This document shows, piece by piece, positions 50,447 to 59,694 of a stretch of DNA of 64,000 nucleotides (positions are counted from its first letter, which is position 1; each line of letters starts with the position of its first letter). The stretch covers positions 1 through 64,000 of the forward strand of contig DYBQ01000004.1 in assembly GCA_019418545.1 (NCBI GenBank), in the 5' to 3' direction. Made by a program: the position numbers and the translations under genes. The notes under the pieces are model-generated. The model was not told the origin of the DNA, did no database searches, and worked only from the letters and a program-made list of their open reading frames with translations. Source of the DNA: Clostridiales bacterium. Its GTDB lineage: Bacteria; Bacillota; Clostridia; Oscillospirales; Acutalibacteraceae.

Positions 50447-52681
50447 TCAGCCGTTATGACGGGGCTTATTGGTGTTGGCAATGAAACCGTTGCTTGCGCG
50501 GGGACGGTCGTCATGGCGGCGGTGTCCGTCACGGCGGTCATCACGGCGGCGAGGGGCATCGGAAATGGTGTTCTCCGGCACCATGCCGTCCAAATCAATG
50601 AGGGCGTCGCGGCGGGACAGGTTCAGGCGGCCCTTGTCGTCAATTTCCAAAACCTTGACCTTGACCACATCTCCAACATCCACTACGTCAGTAACCTTCT
50701 CGGTGCGCTTCACATCCAAACGGGAAATGTGCACCAAGCCTTCCTTGCCGGGAGCGATTTCCACAAAGGCGCCAAAGTCCATAATACGGGTAACCTTGCC
50801 GGTATAATAGGTGCCCGGCTCGGGGTCGTTGACAATGGTATCGATGATGGTCATGGCGCGCTGGCACTTCTCCAAATCAATGCCGGAAACGAACACGTGT
50901 CCGTCTTCTTCCACATCCACCTTAACCTCGCACTCGGCGCAAATCTTCTGGATGACCTTTCCGCCGGAACCAATCACCTCACGAATCTTGTCCACCGGAA
51001 TCACAGTGGAGAGCATCTTCGGTGCATACTTGGAAAGCTCTGGACGGGGCTCGGGAATGGCTTTGAGCATGATTTCATCGATGATATAATCGCGGGCCTT
51101 GTGGGTCTTCAGCAGGGCTTCCTTCACCATAGCAGGAGTCAAGCCGTTAATTTTCAAGTCCATCTGAATGGCAGTGATACCCTTGTGGGTACCGGCTACC
51201 TTAAAGTCCATATCGCCGAAGAAGTCTTCCACGCCTTGAATGTCCACCATGGTCATCCAGCGCTCGCCTTCGGTAATTAAACCGCAGGAAATACCGGCTA
51301 CGGGAGCCTTAATCGGCACGCCGGCATCCATCAGGGCCAGGGTGCTGCCGCAGACGGAGCCCTGAGAGGTGGAGCCGTTGGAGGAAAGAACCTCGGACAC
51401 CAGACGCAGGGTATAGGGGAACTCCTCTACCGGAGGAATGACAGGCACCAGAGCACGCTCTGCCAGGGCACCATGACCGATTTCCCGACGGCCGGGGCCG
51501 CGGCTGGGCTTGGTCTCGCCTACGGAATAGGAGGGGAAGTTGTAGTGGTGGATATAGCGCTTGCTTTCTTCATCGTCAATGCCGTCCAGCAGCTGGCAGT
51601 CGCTGACCGGTCCCAGAGTAGCAACGGTAAGCACCTGGGTCTGGCCGCGGGTGAACATACCGGAGCCGTGTACACGGGGCAGCAGTCCCACTTCGGCAGC
51701 CAGCGGACGGATTTCATCCATGCCGCGGCCGTCCACACGCTTCTGCTCGTCCAGCAGCCAGCGGCGCACGATATATTTCTGGGTGCGGTACATGCAGTCG
51801 TCAATCAGAGCTTCCTGCTCGGGATAAATCGGGTCAAAGTGCTCGTGCACCTTCTCATAGATGGGCTTCAGGCGCTCATCGCGGACGGTCTTGTCGTCGG
51901 TATCCATGGCAAACTTTACGTCCTCCATGGCGAACTCCTTGATGGCCTCAATCATTTCCTCGGGGGGCAGGTTGCTGGGATATTCAAACTTGGGCTTGCC
52001 AATTTCGGCCTGAATGCCCTTGATAAATTCGATAATATGCTGGTTCGCCTTGTGGCCGGCGATGATGCCGTTGTACATATCCTCATCGGAAACCTCGTTG
52101 GCGCCAGCTTCAATCATGGCAATGCGGGAATCGGTAGAGGCAACGGTCACAGCCATCTGGGAAACCTTACGCTGTTCGGTGTTGGGGTTGATGACGAACT
52201 CGCCGTCAATGAGGCCCACGCTCACAGCGGAAATAGGTCCGTTCCACGGTACATCAGAGATGGACAGTGCAATAGAAGTACCCACCATAGCAGCAATTTC
52301 AGGAGAGCAATCCTGGTCTACAGACATAACGGTGCAGACGATAGAAACGTCATTGCGCATATCTTTGGGGAACAGGGGACGGATAGGACGGTCGATGACA
52401 CGGCACACCAAAATAGCCTTATCGGTGGGACGGCCTTCCCGCTTCAGGAAAGAGCCGGGAATCTTACCCACAGAATACAGCTTTTCCTCATAGTCCACAG
52501 ACAGGGGGAAGAAATCAACGCCCTCACGGGGTTTTGCGGCAGCAGTCACGGCTACATGCACCACGGTTTCGCCATAGCGCACGAGGCACTCGCCGTTAGC
52601 CAGCTGTGCCATTTTACCGGTTTCCACAACCAGCGGACGGCCGGCAAATTCGGTTTCAAATACGCGGAATTTTTCGAACAT
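50447..52681 (-). CDS. pnp: Polyribonucleotide nucleotidyltransferase
   Basis: 744 residues. Two RNase PH domains (residues about 12-145 and 310-500; LREEGRPTDK-type REGRPTDKAILVCRVIDRPIRPLFP and GRREIGHGALAERAL are catalytic-core signatures) are followed by a KH domain (VIPVDKIREVIGSGGKVIQKI) and an S1 domain (GTYYTGKVTRIMDFGAFVEIAPGKEGLVHISRL). The tail is rich in Arg, Asp and His. It degrades mRNA 3' to 5' using phosphate and is a degradosome component. It lies behind a terminator and a large leader hairpin. Confidence 0.97.
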   Translation of the reverse strand: MFEKFRVFETEFAGRPLVVETGKMAQLANGECLVRYGETVVHVAVTAAAKPREGVDFFPLSVDYEEKLYSVGKIPGSFLKREGRPTDKAILVCRVIDRPIRPLFPKDMRNDVSIVCTVMSVDQDCSPEIAAMVGTSIALSISDVPWNGPISAVSVGLIDGEFVINPNTEQRKVSQMAVTVASTDSRIAMIEAGANEVSDEDMYNGIIAGHKANQHIIEFIKGIQAEIGKPKFEYPSNLPPEEMIEAIKEFAMEDVKFAMDTDDKTVRDERLKPIYEKVHEHFDPIYPEQEALIDDCMYRTQKYIVRRWLLDEQKRVDGRGMDEIRPLAAEVGLLPRVHGSGMFTRGQTQVLTVATLGPVSDCQLLDGIDDEESKRYIHHYNFPSYSVGETKPSRGPGRREIGHGALAERALVPVIPPVEEFPYTLRLVSEVLSSNGSTSQGSVCGSTLALMDAGVPIKAPVAGISCGLITEGERWMTMVDIQGVEDFFGDMDFKVAGTHKGITAIQMDLKINGLTPAMVKEALLKTHKARDYIIDEIMLKAIPEPRPELSKYAPKMLSTVIPVDKIREVIGSGGKVIQKICAECEVKVDVEEDGHVFVSGIDLEKCQRAMTIIDTIVNDPEPGTYYTGKVTRIMDFGAFVEIAPGKEGLVHISRLDVKRTEKVTDVVDVGDVVKVKVLEIDDKGRLNLSRRDALIDLDGMVPENTISDAPRRRDDRRDGHRRHDDRPRASNGFIANTNKPRHNG

Positions 52682-52706
52682 TCAGCTTTCCTCCATTTCT
52701 TCTTTG

Positions 52707-52789
52707 GAGAAGGCAGAACCGATTTAGCAATAAAACCAACGCGCAGTGCCTGCGCCCTCGTTTCACTGCTAAACACAGCTGTCCTTCTC
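52707..52789 (-). promoter_or_regulatory. pnp: Long three-tier hairpin in the pnp leader
   Basis: Three stacked helices: GAGAAGG-CAG (52707-52716) with CTG-t-CCTTCTC (52779-52789), TTTAGCA (52723-52729) with TGCTAAA (52767-52773), and an apical GCGCAG/CTGCGC (52741-52755). It lies 26 bases upstream of the pnp start codon in the minus transcript. By analogy with E. coli pnp, it could be the site of autogenous mRNA control. Confidence 0.6.
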
Positions 52790-52832
52790 TCAAAAACAAT
52801 CTAAAAATTTTTGCAGGGGTTCCAGATAGCCT

Positions 52833-52866
52833 AAAGGCAGGCGACTTTTCTGCCGCCTGCCCTTTT
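52833..52866 (-). terminator. Terminator between rpsO and pnp
   Basis: GGCAGGCG (52836-52843) and CGCCTGCC (52854-52861) form an 8-bp stem, flanked on the minus strand by TTTAGG. The T run is short, so read-through into pnp is likely. Confidence 0.65.
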
Positions 52867-52901
52867 CAGCTTTCTGTGAAAAATTGCTTCCGCAACCTGG
52901 A

Positions 52902-53165
52902 TTACTTACGGATACCCAGCTTTGCGATAATGGTACGATACCGCTCAATGTCAACCTTCATCAGGTAGTTGAGCAGGTTACGGCGCTGGCCAACCATCTT
53001 CAGCAGGCCGCGGCGGGAGTGATGGTCCTTTTTGTGGGTGCGCAGGTGCTCGTTCAAGTCGTTGATACGCTTGGTCAGAACAGCAATCTGCACCTCAGGA
53101 GAACCGGTATCGCCCTCGTGCATAGCATATTCCTTAATAATTGCGGTCTTTTCTTCTTTCAACAT
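52902..53165 (-). CDS. rpsO: Ribosomal protein S15
   Basis: 87 residues from the ATG at 53165 ([22 protein letters not shown]), with AAGGTGGA upstream; the in-frame GTG/ATG earlier would add four residues not seen in the family. S15 signature [40 protein letters not shown] primary 16S rRNA-binding protein of the small subunit platform. It has its own promoter and a structured leader with a small hairpin next to the ribosome binding site. Confidence 0.97.
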   Translation of the reverse strand: MLKEEKTAIIKEYAMHEGDTGSPEVQIAVLTKRINDLNEHLRTHKKDHHSRRGLLKMVGQRRNLLNYLMKVDIERYRTIIAKLGIRK

Positions 53166-53287
53166 AATCAATTCCACCTTTTCAGCGGCAGTGCCGCTAT
53201 AAAATTTCCCTCATTCACAGAAAAAGGCTGGTGAACTCCCTGTACAGGGCTTTACCCTTTATCCGGGAAAGGGGCTGCAACTGTAGT

Positions 53288-53316
53288 ATTATATCATGGC
53301 AGAAACTTTTTGTAAA
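53288..53316 (-). promoter_or_regulatory. Promoter for rpsO inside the ribF terminal hairpin
   Basis: On the minus strand TTTACA (53316-53311) is followed after 17 bases by TATAAT (53293-53288). The promoter overlaps an inverted repeat (ATGGCAGAAA/TTTCTGCCAT, 53297-53332) that begins at the ribF stop codon, so the -35 is in the loop of that repeat. Confidence 0.7.
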
Positions 53317-53331
53317 TTGTTTTTCTGCCAT

Positions 53332-54264
53332 TTAGCGTGATTTTTTCCAGAAAGGGTCTTTCCATTCCCGCTGTGCAATTTTTCGCGCTAAAACGCCATT
53401 TTCCAGAATCTCGTTTTTCAGCTGGTCCAAGCTGTCAAACTTCCGCTCCGGCCGGATAAAGTCCAGCAGCTCCACCGGGACTTTTTTCCCGTATAGGTCG
53501 CCGGAAAATTCGGGAATCCAGGTTTCGGACAAAGCGCAGTCGGAGCCCACGGTGGGCTTCACGCCGATGTTGGTGACACCGTAATACTTTTGACCCTTCA
53601 CCTCCACCAGCGAGGCATACACCCCGAAGCGGGGCAGCACATATCCCTGCGGAAACGGCTGATTGATGGTGGGGGTTCCCCAAGTGCGGCCCAGCTGACG
53701 GCCATGGGTTACCTCAAAATCATAGCCAAAGGGACGGCCCAGCAGCTGTCCGGCCTGCTGCACGTCTCCCTGCTCCAAACAGGCGCGAATCCGGGTGGAG
53801 CTGACCGTCTCCCCTGCAACGGAAACCGGCGGCGTTACAGAAAGGCTGATTCCCTTTTCCTGGCAAAGCTCTTTCAGCAAAACAGCGTCGCCCCGGCCGT
53901 TTTTTCCGAAACGGAAATTAAATCCGCAGGACAGCGCCCGCACCCGGCAAACCCGGTACAGGGCCTCCACAAAGTCCTCCGGCTCCATATCCCGAATCCG
54001 GTCGAAAGGCAGCAGATAGACCACTTCCACGCCCATTTCCTCCAGCAGCGCCAGCTTCTGCTCGTTGGTGGTGAGCAGGGGGACGGGCTTTTTTTGCAGG
54101 GAAACCGACGGATTCTGCTGAAAGGTGATGACCGCAGGAAGCAGGCCGGGAGCGGAAAGGGTGTTTCCGATAACCTGACGGTGTCCCAGATGCAGCCCGT
54201 CAAAGCTGCCCAGCGCCGCCGCCAGCTCCCCTTCCGGTGTCTGTAAATCCTGATAGCATTTCAT
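53332..54264 (-). CDS. ribF: Bifunctional riboflavin kinase/FAD synthetase
   Basis: 310 residues. The N-terminal nucleotidyltransferase domain (ALGSFDGLHLGHRQVI, PAVITFQQNP, VSSTRIRACLEQGDV) makes FAD from FMN. The C-terminal riboflavin kinase domain (VTHGRQLGRTWGTPTINQPFP, GVYASLVEVKGQKYYGVTNIGVKPTV) makes FMN. The conventional kinase motif GRxLGxPTxN appears as GRTWGTPTIN, with Trp for Leu. Position between truB and rpsO is the standard Firmicutes order. Confidence 0.95.
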   Translation of the reverse strand: MKCYQDLQTPEGELAAALGSFDGLHLGHRQVIGNTLSAPGLLPAVITFQQNPSVSLQKKPVPLLTTNEQKLALLEEMGVEVVYLLPFDRIRDMEPEDFVEALYRVCRVRALSCGFNFRFGKNGRGDAVLLKELCQEKGISLSVTPPVSVAGETVSSTRIRACLEQGDVQQAGQLLGRPFGYDFEVTHGRQLGRTWGTPTINQPFPQGYVLPRFGVYASLVEVKGQKYYGVTNIGVKPTVGSDCALSETWIPEFSGDLYGKKVPVELLDFIRPERKFDSLDQLKNEILENGVLARKIAQREWKDPFWKKSR

Positions 54265-54303
54265 GGGAATCCGTCCTTTCCTGTGCTTGTGCTTTGTTCC
54301 CCT

Positions 54304-55215
54304 TTAAAACAATTTGAGAATGGCAAGCCAGCCTTTTTCAGCCTGTACCTGTCCCAGCCCCAAAAAATCATCGTTTTCTCCCCTGACGCGGACGATTTCC
54401 CCATCCGGAGGATTCTGTTTCCGGAATGCGGGAATCCGCTTCAAATCCAGCTGTCCGCCGTTGCCAAAGCGGGTGGCCTGTGCGCCGGAAACGGTGACAG
54501 CCGGCAGATGGGCAAACAAGCTCTCGACTGGGCGCAGTTTTTCTTCCAGCGTTCCGGCTTCCGAGAGGGCTTTCGCTTCGTCCAGCGTGACCGCATCCGC
54601 CAGGGTGAAACCGCAGGCTTTTGTCCGGCGCAAAGCGGACATCACGCCCAACGAGCCCGCCGCTTTTGCCAAATCGGCAATCAGCGTGCGGATATAGGTT
54701 CCCTTGGAGCAGGAAACCGTCAGTTTTCCTTCCCGGGTTTCTTCGTTATATTCAATGAGTTCCAGCTTAAAAATGGTCACCGGGCGCGCGTCCCGCTCCA
54801 CCTCAATGCCTTTTCTTGCCAGCTCATACAGCCGCTTTCCGTCTTTGGAAACCGCCGAATACATGGGCGGCACCTGCATGATTTCCCCGCGGAAACGGGG
54901 CAGAAGGCTTTCCAGCAATTCACGGGAAACGGGCGTGTCGCTGGTATCCAGCACCTTGCCGGTGCTGTCTTCGGTATCTGTCGAAACCCCCAGCCGGAAC
55001 CCGGCCTCATACTCTTTGTCGGTATCTTCCAGCAGAGAGGCGGCGCGGGTAGCTTTTCCCAACAAGAGGGGCAGCACCCCGGTGGCCATGGGGTCCAGCG
55101 TACCAGTATGGCCGATTTTCCGCTCATGGCACAGGCGGCGGCACACCGCCACCGCGTCAAAAGAGGTGAAATCGGCGGGTTTATCCAGAATCAGTACTCC
55201 GGTCACAGGCCGCAC
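54304..55215 (-). CDS. truB: tRNA pseudouridine-55 synthase TruB
   Basis: 303 residues. VTGVLILDKPADFTSFDAV, KIGHTGTLDPMATGVLPLLLGKATR with the catalytic Asp, and ACGFTLADAVTLDEA are TruB signatures. The start of RIRT-type SCSKGTYIRTLIADL is the conserved YxRTL motif. It makes pseudouridine 55 in the T-loop of elongator tRNAs. Its first 13 bases overlap the end of nrnA, implying coupled translation. Confidence 0.96.
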   Translation of the reverse strand: MRPVTGVLILDKPADFTSFDAVAVCRRLCHERKIGHTGTLDPMATGVLPLLLGKATRAASLLEDTDKEYEAGFRLGVSTDTEDSTGKVLDTSDTPVSRELLESLLPRFRGEIMQVPPMYSAVSKDGKRLYELARKGIEVERDARPVTIFKLELIEYNEETREGKLTVSCSKGTYIRTLIADLAKAAGSLGVMSALRRTKACGFTLADAVTLDEAKALSEAGTLEEKLRPVESLFAHLPAVTVSGAQATRFGNGGQLDLKRIPAFRKQNPPDGEIVRVRGENDDFLGLGQVQAEKGWLAILKLF

Positions 55216-56165
55216 CTCTCCATCTGCTTTTTGATGGCTTCCAGCAGCAGTTCTTTTACTTCGTCAAAGGTCTTGCTGGTAAAGCTGCATCCTGCGGCTG
55301 CCGCGTGTCCACCGCCGCCGAATTCCGCGCAGATTTCCGCCGCATCCACCGGCGGGTTGGTGCGCAGGGAGACTTTCAGCATACCGTCTTCCTTTTCGCG
55401 GATGGTCACACCGACCATCACGCCCTCCACCTGACGGGACATGGACGCAACGCCATCCAAATCCCCTTCTTCCACAGACAGCTCTTCCACCAGAGAAATG
55501 GGCAGGCACAACACCGCGCATTTTCCGTCAAAATGGAAGGTCATGGACTGAAGCACATACTTTTCCACTTCCAAACGGGCACGGCTCTTAGTATCGTACA
55601 TTTCACGGTTAATCTCGGCAGCATGAGCGCCCAATTCCATCAGCTCCGCGCCCATGCGGTGGGTACGGGGCGTGACATTTCCAAAACGGAAACAACCCGT
55701 GTCGGTGGAAATACCGGTAAACAGGCAGTCCGCAATTTCCGGGGAAATCTCCACCTGCATTTCTTTCAGCAGCAGGAACAGCACTTCACAGGCTGCGGCG
55801 GCTTTGGGCTCCACATAGCGCTCTTTTGCAAAATCGCCGTTGGTGCCGTGGTGGTCCAGGCACAAATCCACCTTATCCGCATAGCTTTCCAGATTTTTTC
55901 CAAACAGCTGGCGGTCGGCGATGTCCACACTCACGATAAATTCCGGCTCAAAGTTCTGCTCTTCCACGCCCTCAAAGAGAAACGCAAACTTTTTCGGCAC
56001 CGCGTCGCTGCACAAAAACCGGGCTTTTTTTCCCAGGGAATGCAGCCCCCGCAGCAAAGCAGAAGCACAGCCGAGGGTATCGCCATCGGGGGAACGGTGG
56101 CTCAAAATCAGGATATAATCCGCGTCCAGCAGCCGCTTGGCGGCGGTATTCAAGGTAATATCCAT
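55203..56165 (-). CDS. nrnA: NrnA-type DHH phosphoesterase
   Basis: 320 residues from the ATG at 56165, with AAGGAG overlapping the rbfA stop. DHH-domain metal motifs: LSHRSPDGDTLGCASAL, VSVDIADRQL, LDHHGTNGDFA and FTGISTDTGCFRFGN. The DHHA1 domain ends GGGGHAAAAGCSF. NrnA degrades nanoRNA and 3'-phosphoadenosine 5'-phosphate. In this operon (rbfA-nrnA-truB) it is the usual Firmicutes arrangement. Confidence 0.93.
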   Translation of the reverse strand: MDITLNTAAKRLLDADYILILSHRSPDGDTLGCASALLRGLHSLGKKARFLCSDAVPKKFAFLFEGVEEQNFEPEFIVSVDIADRQLFGKNLESYADKVDLCLDHHGTNGDFAKERYVEPKAAAACEVLFLLLKEMQVEISPEIADCLFTGISTDTGCFRFGNVTPRTHRMGAELMELGAHAAEINREMYDTKSRARLEVEKYVLQSMTFHFDGKCAVLCLPISLVEELSVEEGDLDGVASMSRQVEGVMVGVTIREKEDGMLKVSLRTNPPVDAAEICAEFGGGGHAAAAGCSFTSKTFDEVKELLLEAIKKQMERCGL

Positions 56166-56170
56166 CGAAA

Positions 56171-56518
56171 TCACTCCTTCAAATCATTGAGGATTTTGGA
56201 GATATTGGCGCTGTACTCGATGGAGTCGGTGGCCTTAAAAATCAGCTCGGGCACATGGCGCAGCTTGAGCTGATGGCCCAGCTCCCGGCGGATAAAGCCC
56301 GCGGCACTTTTGAGGCCCTTGACAGCATTCTGGGCATGCTCCATTCCTGTCATCGAGCTGATATACACGGTGCAGTAGGAAAGGTCGCTTGTGACCTCTA
56401 CCCGCACGATGCTAATCATTCCATTCCCCTGGACACGGGGGTCTTTCACTTCCCGCAGGATAGCGGAAAGCTCCCGGCGGATATCTTCTGTGGTTCTTCC
56501 CATACGATGACTGGGCAT
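56171..56518 (-). CDS. rbfA: Ribosome-binding factor A
   Basis: 115 residues: RMGRTTEDIRRELSAILREVKDPRV, ISIVRVEVTSDLSYCTVYISS, and FIRRELGHQLKLRHVPELIFKATDSIEYSANI. The KH-like fold matures the 30S subunit at the 16S 5' end. It usually follows infB directly. Here two small membrane protein genes intervene. Confidence 0.95.
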   Translation of the reverse strand: MPSHRMGRTTEDIRRELSAILREVKDPRVQGNGMISIVRVEVTSDLSYCTVYISSMTGMEHAQNAVKGLKSAAGFIRRELGHQLKLRHVPELIFKATDSIEYSANISKILNDLKE

Positions 56519-56556
56519 AAACTTCCTCCGTTCTATTCAATCAATCATAAAATTTA

Positions 56557-56874
56557 TTAGCTTTGTTTTTTAAACCGGTTTCCGGTGTTGGCATAAATCA
56601 GCCCGGCGATGATGACAATGCAAAACAGGACGATTCCTCCAATATGCAGGCTGTCCTGTTTGAGCCAAACGCCCAGTGTAGCAATCAGCCAGCCTCCTGC
56701 CATGGCAAAACAGAATTTGCCCATAAAGCGGCAGAGCTGTTTTTCATCCATTTCCGTCCTTTCTTCCGGCGAAGCGGTGTTGTAGCCCGCAATGAGCATG
56801 GCGCCTTTTCCGCACAGAAACACAATTCCCAGTATTGCCATAAAAATCACAATCATCAGATACGTGATAGCCAT
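56557..56874 (-). CDS. DUF3784 family small membrane protein
   Basis: 105 residues with three hydrophobic segments (YLMIVIFMAILGIVFLCGKG, FCFAMAGGWLIATLGVWL, IGGIVLFCIVIIAGLIYAN). The motif LIAGYNTASPEERTEMDEKQLCRFMGKF between TM1 and TM2 is characteristic of DUF3784 as I recall it. Function unknown. It lies 38 bases before rbfA and 17 bases after another small membrane gene, inside the translation operon. AGGAGG upstream. Confidence 0.75.
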   Translation of the reverse strand: MAITYLMIVIFMAILGIVFLCGKGAMLIAGYNTASPEERTEMDEKQLCRFMGKFCFAMAGGWLIATLGVWLKQDSLHIGGIVLFCIVIIAGLIYANTGNRFKKQS

Positions 56875-56891
56875 ACAGTTTTCCTCCTACG

Positions 56892-57149
56892 TCAGGCCTT
56901 CTTGCGGCTTTTATACACCGCCACACCGGCAACCAACAGGATAATCAGCAGAATCAGTGCCCCGCCAGTCAACAGCACAGGCCGTAATTCTGTCCACAGG
57001 ACAAACTGAGCTGCTGGCAAATCTGCCCCGCCAATAATCCCCATGGACGGTACCGTGGAGGAAAGAGACAACGTATATGTCACAATACCCGTGCAGACTG
57101 CCAGAACACAAACAATTGCGACTATGCCGCCAATCAGCCATTTTTTCAT
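56892..57149 (-). CDS. Small two-TM protein with a decarboxylase beta-subunit-like motif
   Basis: 85 residues, with AGGAGG upstream. An N-terminal hydrophobic helix (6-28) could be a signal anchor, and a second helix (62-80: LLTGGALILLIILLVAGVAVY) is followed by a basic end (KSRKKA). The outer loop contains SMGIIGGADLPAAQFV, close to the GIIGGADGPTAIFV motif of the beta subunit of Na+-translocating decarboxylases, but without the rest of that 370-residue protein. Function unknown. It is not a full decarboxylase subunit. Confidence 0.6.
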   Translation of the reverse strand: MKKWLIGGIVAIVCVLAVCTGIVTYTLSLSSTVPSMGIIGGADLPAAQFVLWTELRPVLLTGGALILLIILLVAGVAVYKSRKKA

Positions 57150-57215
57150 AAAAGCTCCTCCTGCATTTCCGGGTGCACAAACACACGATTCATTAGGATG
57201 CCCAAAACAGCAACA

Positions 57216-57241
57216 GGGAGCCTCTCAACAGAAAGGCTCCC
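57216..57241 (-). terminator. Hairpin after infB
   Basis: GGGAGCCT and AGGCTCCC form a perfect 8-bp stem with a 10-base loop, followed on the minus strand by TGTTGCTGTTTT. A partial terminator that would lower expression of the two small membrane genes and what follows. Confidence 0.6.
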
Positions 57242-57255
57242 CGAAAACGCAGTCC

Positions 57256-59694
57256 TTATTCGGGACGATATTCCTCCATCATATAGGCTTCCAGAATATC
57301 CCCTTCCTTGATGTCGGAGAAACGCTCCAGGCAGATACCGCAGTCATAACCGTCGGCAACTTCCTTCACGTCATCCTTAAAGCGGCGCAGGGACGCCACC
57401 TTGTCATCGGCAATGATAATACCGTCACGCACCACGCGAACCTGTGCGCTGCGGGTAATCTTACCACTAATCACATGGCCGCCAATAACCATACCCACGT
57501 TGGAAATCTTGTAGGTCTCACGGCATTCGGCCTTGCCCAGTGCAACCTCGCGGAACTTGGGTGCCAGCATACCCTTCATAGCGGACTCGATTTCCTCGAT
57601 GCAGTCATAAATAATGCGATATAGGCGCATATCCACGCCGTCACGCTTGGCGTTCTCTTCTGCCACCGGGTCGGGACGCACGTTAAAGCCAACAATAATG
57701 GCATTGGAAGCATTGGCCAGCATCACGTCGTTTTCATTCACAGCACCCACGGCACCATGAATGACATGCACACGGACTTCCTCGTTGGAGAGTTTCTCCA
57801 GAGACTGGCGCACAGCCTCTACGGAGCCCTGCACGTCGGCCTTGACAATAACCTTCAGTTCCTTCATCTCGCCCTGCTGCATCTGGTCAAACAGGTTATC
57901 CAGCGTCACCTTGGTCTGTGCGTTAAAGGCTTCTTCCTTCTGCTCGGTGATGCGCTGCTCCACCAGCTCACGTGCCAAACGTTCATCGGAAACGGCATTC
58001 AGAATATCGCCGCCGGTGGGAACATCGTTCAGGCCGGTAATCTCAACAGGAACAGAGGGACCTGCTTCGGTAACCTTGCGGCCCTTGTCATCGGTCATGG
58101 CGCGCACACGGCCCACGGTGGTGCCGGCAACAATCACATCACCGGTATGCAGGGTACCGTTCTGCACCAGCACAGTGGCGATGGGGCCGCGGCCCTTATC
58201 CAGACGGGCCTCTACCACGGTGCCCTTGGCAGCGCGGTCAGGGTTGGCTTTCAGTTCCTTCATATCGGCAACCAGCAGAATCATTTCCAGCAGGTCATCA
58301 ATGCCCTCTTTATTTTTGGCGGAAACCGGGATGCAGGGCGTATCGCCGCCCCACTCTTCGGGAACCAGCTCATATTCAGTCAGCTGCTGCTTCACATGGT
58401 CGGGGTTCGCAGCGGGTTTATCCATTTTGTTGATGGCCACAATAATGGAAACGCCTGCGGCCTTGGCGTGGTTAATCGCCTCTACGGTCTGGGGCATGAT
58501 GCCGTCATCGGCAGCCACCACCAGCACGGCGATATCGGTTACCTGTGCGCCGCGGGCACGCATAGTGGTAAAAGCAGCGTGGCCGGGGGTGTCCAGGAAG
58601 GTGATGTCGCGGCCGTCAATCTTCACGCGGTATGCGCCGATATGCTGGGTAATACCGCCGGCCTCGCTGGCGGTTACGTTTGCATGACGGATGGCATCCA
58701 AGAGGCTTGTTTTGCCGTGGTCAACGTGGCCCATAACCACCACAACGGGGGCACGGGGAATCAGATTGGTATCGTCATCTTCGCTGTCGTCGATAATGCG
58801 CTCTTCGATGGTGACAACCACTTCCTTTTCCACCTTGGCGTGGAATTCCATGGCCACCAGGCTGGCAGTATCAAAGTCGATTACGTCATTGACGGTTGCC
58901 ATAGTGCCCATCATCATCAGCTTTTTAATAACCTCGGCAGCGGTAGCCTTCAGGCGCACGGCCAGCTCACCCACGGTGATTTCATCGGGAATCTGCACGG
59001 TAATGGGCTTTGCCTTACGCTCCAGCGCAATCCGGCGCAGACGCTCGGCCTCGGTCTCCTTGCGGGAGGTACGCGGCTTGCCGCGGCGCTGGCTCTTCTG
59101 AGTAATCTTCTGCTTCTGCACAGTGTTATCGGTGCGCACCTTTTCAGAAGCCAAACGGTCATACTTCTCGTTATAACGCTCGATATCCACATTTGAAGCG
59201 CGGGTATCCACCAGACGGCCCACCGGCTTCTGTACAGTATTGGAAGTATCCTGAACCGATACGGACGCTTTGGCAGCCGGCTGCTGCTTTGGCTGCTGAG
59301 GACGCTGTTGGGATTGTGGTTTTTGATTTTTGGCGCTGCCGTTATTATTGTTATGATTTCCAGCATTGGGCGCTTTGTTGTCCTGTGCTTTTTTTTGTCC
59401 TCCAGCTGGACGATTGGTTTGTTTTTTATTCTGCTGAGGTTTTTTTCCGTCTTCCTGCTTCTTTTCCATAGCCGGCTCCTTTTCTTCAGGCTGATTATCT
59501 GCAAAATAGCCATCCAGGCTTTCCACCTGCCGGGATTGGGTAAAGCTTTCCAGTACCAAGTCCAGCTCTTCCTCTGTCAGCGCGGTCATATGTTTCTTGG
59601 TTTCATTGCAATACTTTTGAAGCAAATCAATTACAAACTTATTGGGTACGTTCAGGTCTTTTGCCACCTCATGAACCCGGTATTTCATCATCAT
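57256..59694 (-). CDS. infB: Translation initiation factor IF-2
   Basis: 812 residues. IF2_N helix at 1-55 ([21 protein letters not shown]), a long Gln/Asn/Lys/Pro-rich disordered linker (65-175), a second IF2_N-like segment (ADRVRL-type [26 protein letters not shown]), then the GTPase: G1 [12 protein letters not shown]3 [10 protein letters not shown]4 NKMDKP and G5 VSAKNKEG. Domains II, III and IV follow. It delivers fMet-tRNA to the 30S subunit. The ATG overlaps the ylxQ stop (ATGA). Confidence 0.97.
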   Translation of the reverse strand: MMMKYRVHEVAKDLNVPNKFVIDLLQKYCNETKKHMTALTEEELDLVLESFTQSRQVESLDGYFADNQPEEKEPAMEKKQEDGKKPQQNKKQTNRPAGGQKKAQDNKAPNAGNHNNNNGSAKNQKPQSQQRPQQPKQQPAAKASVSVQDTSNTVQKPVGRLVDTRASNVDIERYNEKYDRLASEKVRTDNTVQKQKITQKSQRRGKPRTSRKETEAERLRRIALERKAKPITVQIPDEITVGELAVRLKATAAEVIKKLMMMGTMATVNDVIDFDTASLVAMEFHAKVEKEVVVTIEERIIDDSEDDDTNLIPRAPVVVVMGHVDHGKTSLLDAIRHANVTASEAGGITQHIGAYRVKIDGRDITFLDTPGHAAFTTMRARGAQVTDIAVLVVAADDGIMPQTVEAINHAKAAGVSIIVAINKMDKPAANPDHVKQQLTEYELVPEEWGGDTPCIPVSAKNKEGIDDLLEMILLVADMKELKANPDRAAKGTVVEARLDKGRGPIATVLVQNGTLHTGDVIVAGTTVGRVRAMTDDKGRKVTEAGPSVPVEITGLNDVPTGGDILNAVSDERLARELVEQRITEQKEEAFNAQTKVTLDNLFDQMQQGEMKELKVIVKADVQGSVEAVRQSLEKLSNEEVRVHVIHGAVGAVNENDVMLANASNAIIVGFNVRPDPVAEENAKRDGVDMRLYRIIYDCIEEIESAMKGMLAPKFREVALGKAECRETYKISNVGMVIGGHVISGKITRSAQVRVVRDGIIIADDKVASLRRFKDDVKEVADGYDCGICLERFSDIKEGDILEAYMMEEYRPE

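Noticed and set aside
51473..52804. Long plus-strand open frame of about 443 codons opposite pnp
   Set aside because: It is antisense to an unmistakable pnp gene, has no ribosome binding site, and its translation has no domain signature.
54283..55434. Plus-strand open frame of about 383 codons across truB and the end of nrnA
   Set aside because: It is antisense to two overlapping, clearly functional genes and has no recognisable motifs.
57757..59196. Long plus-strand open frame of about 479 codons opposite infB
   Set aside because: It mirrors the codon bias of infB; its His/Gly-rich product is an artefact of the reverse frame.
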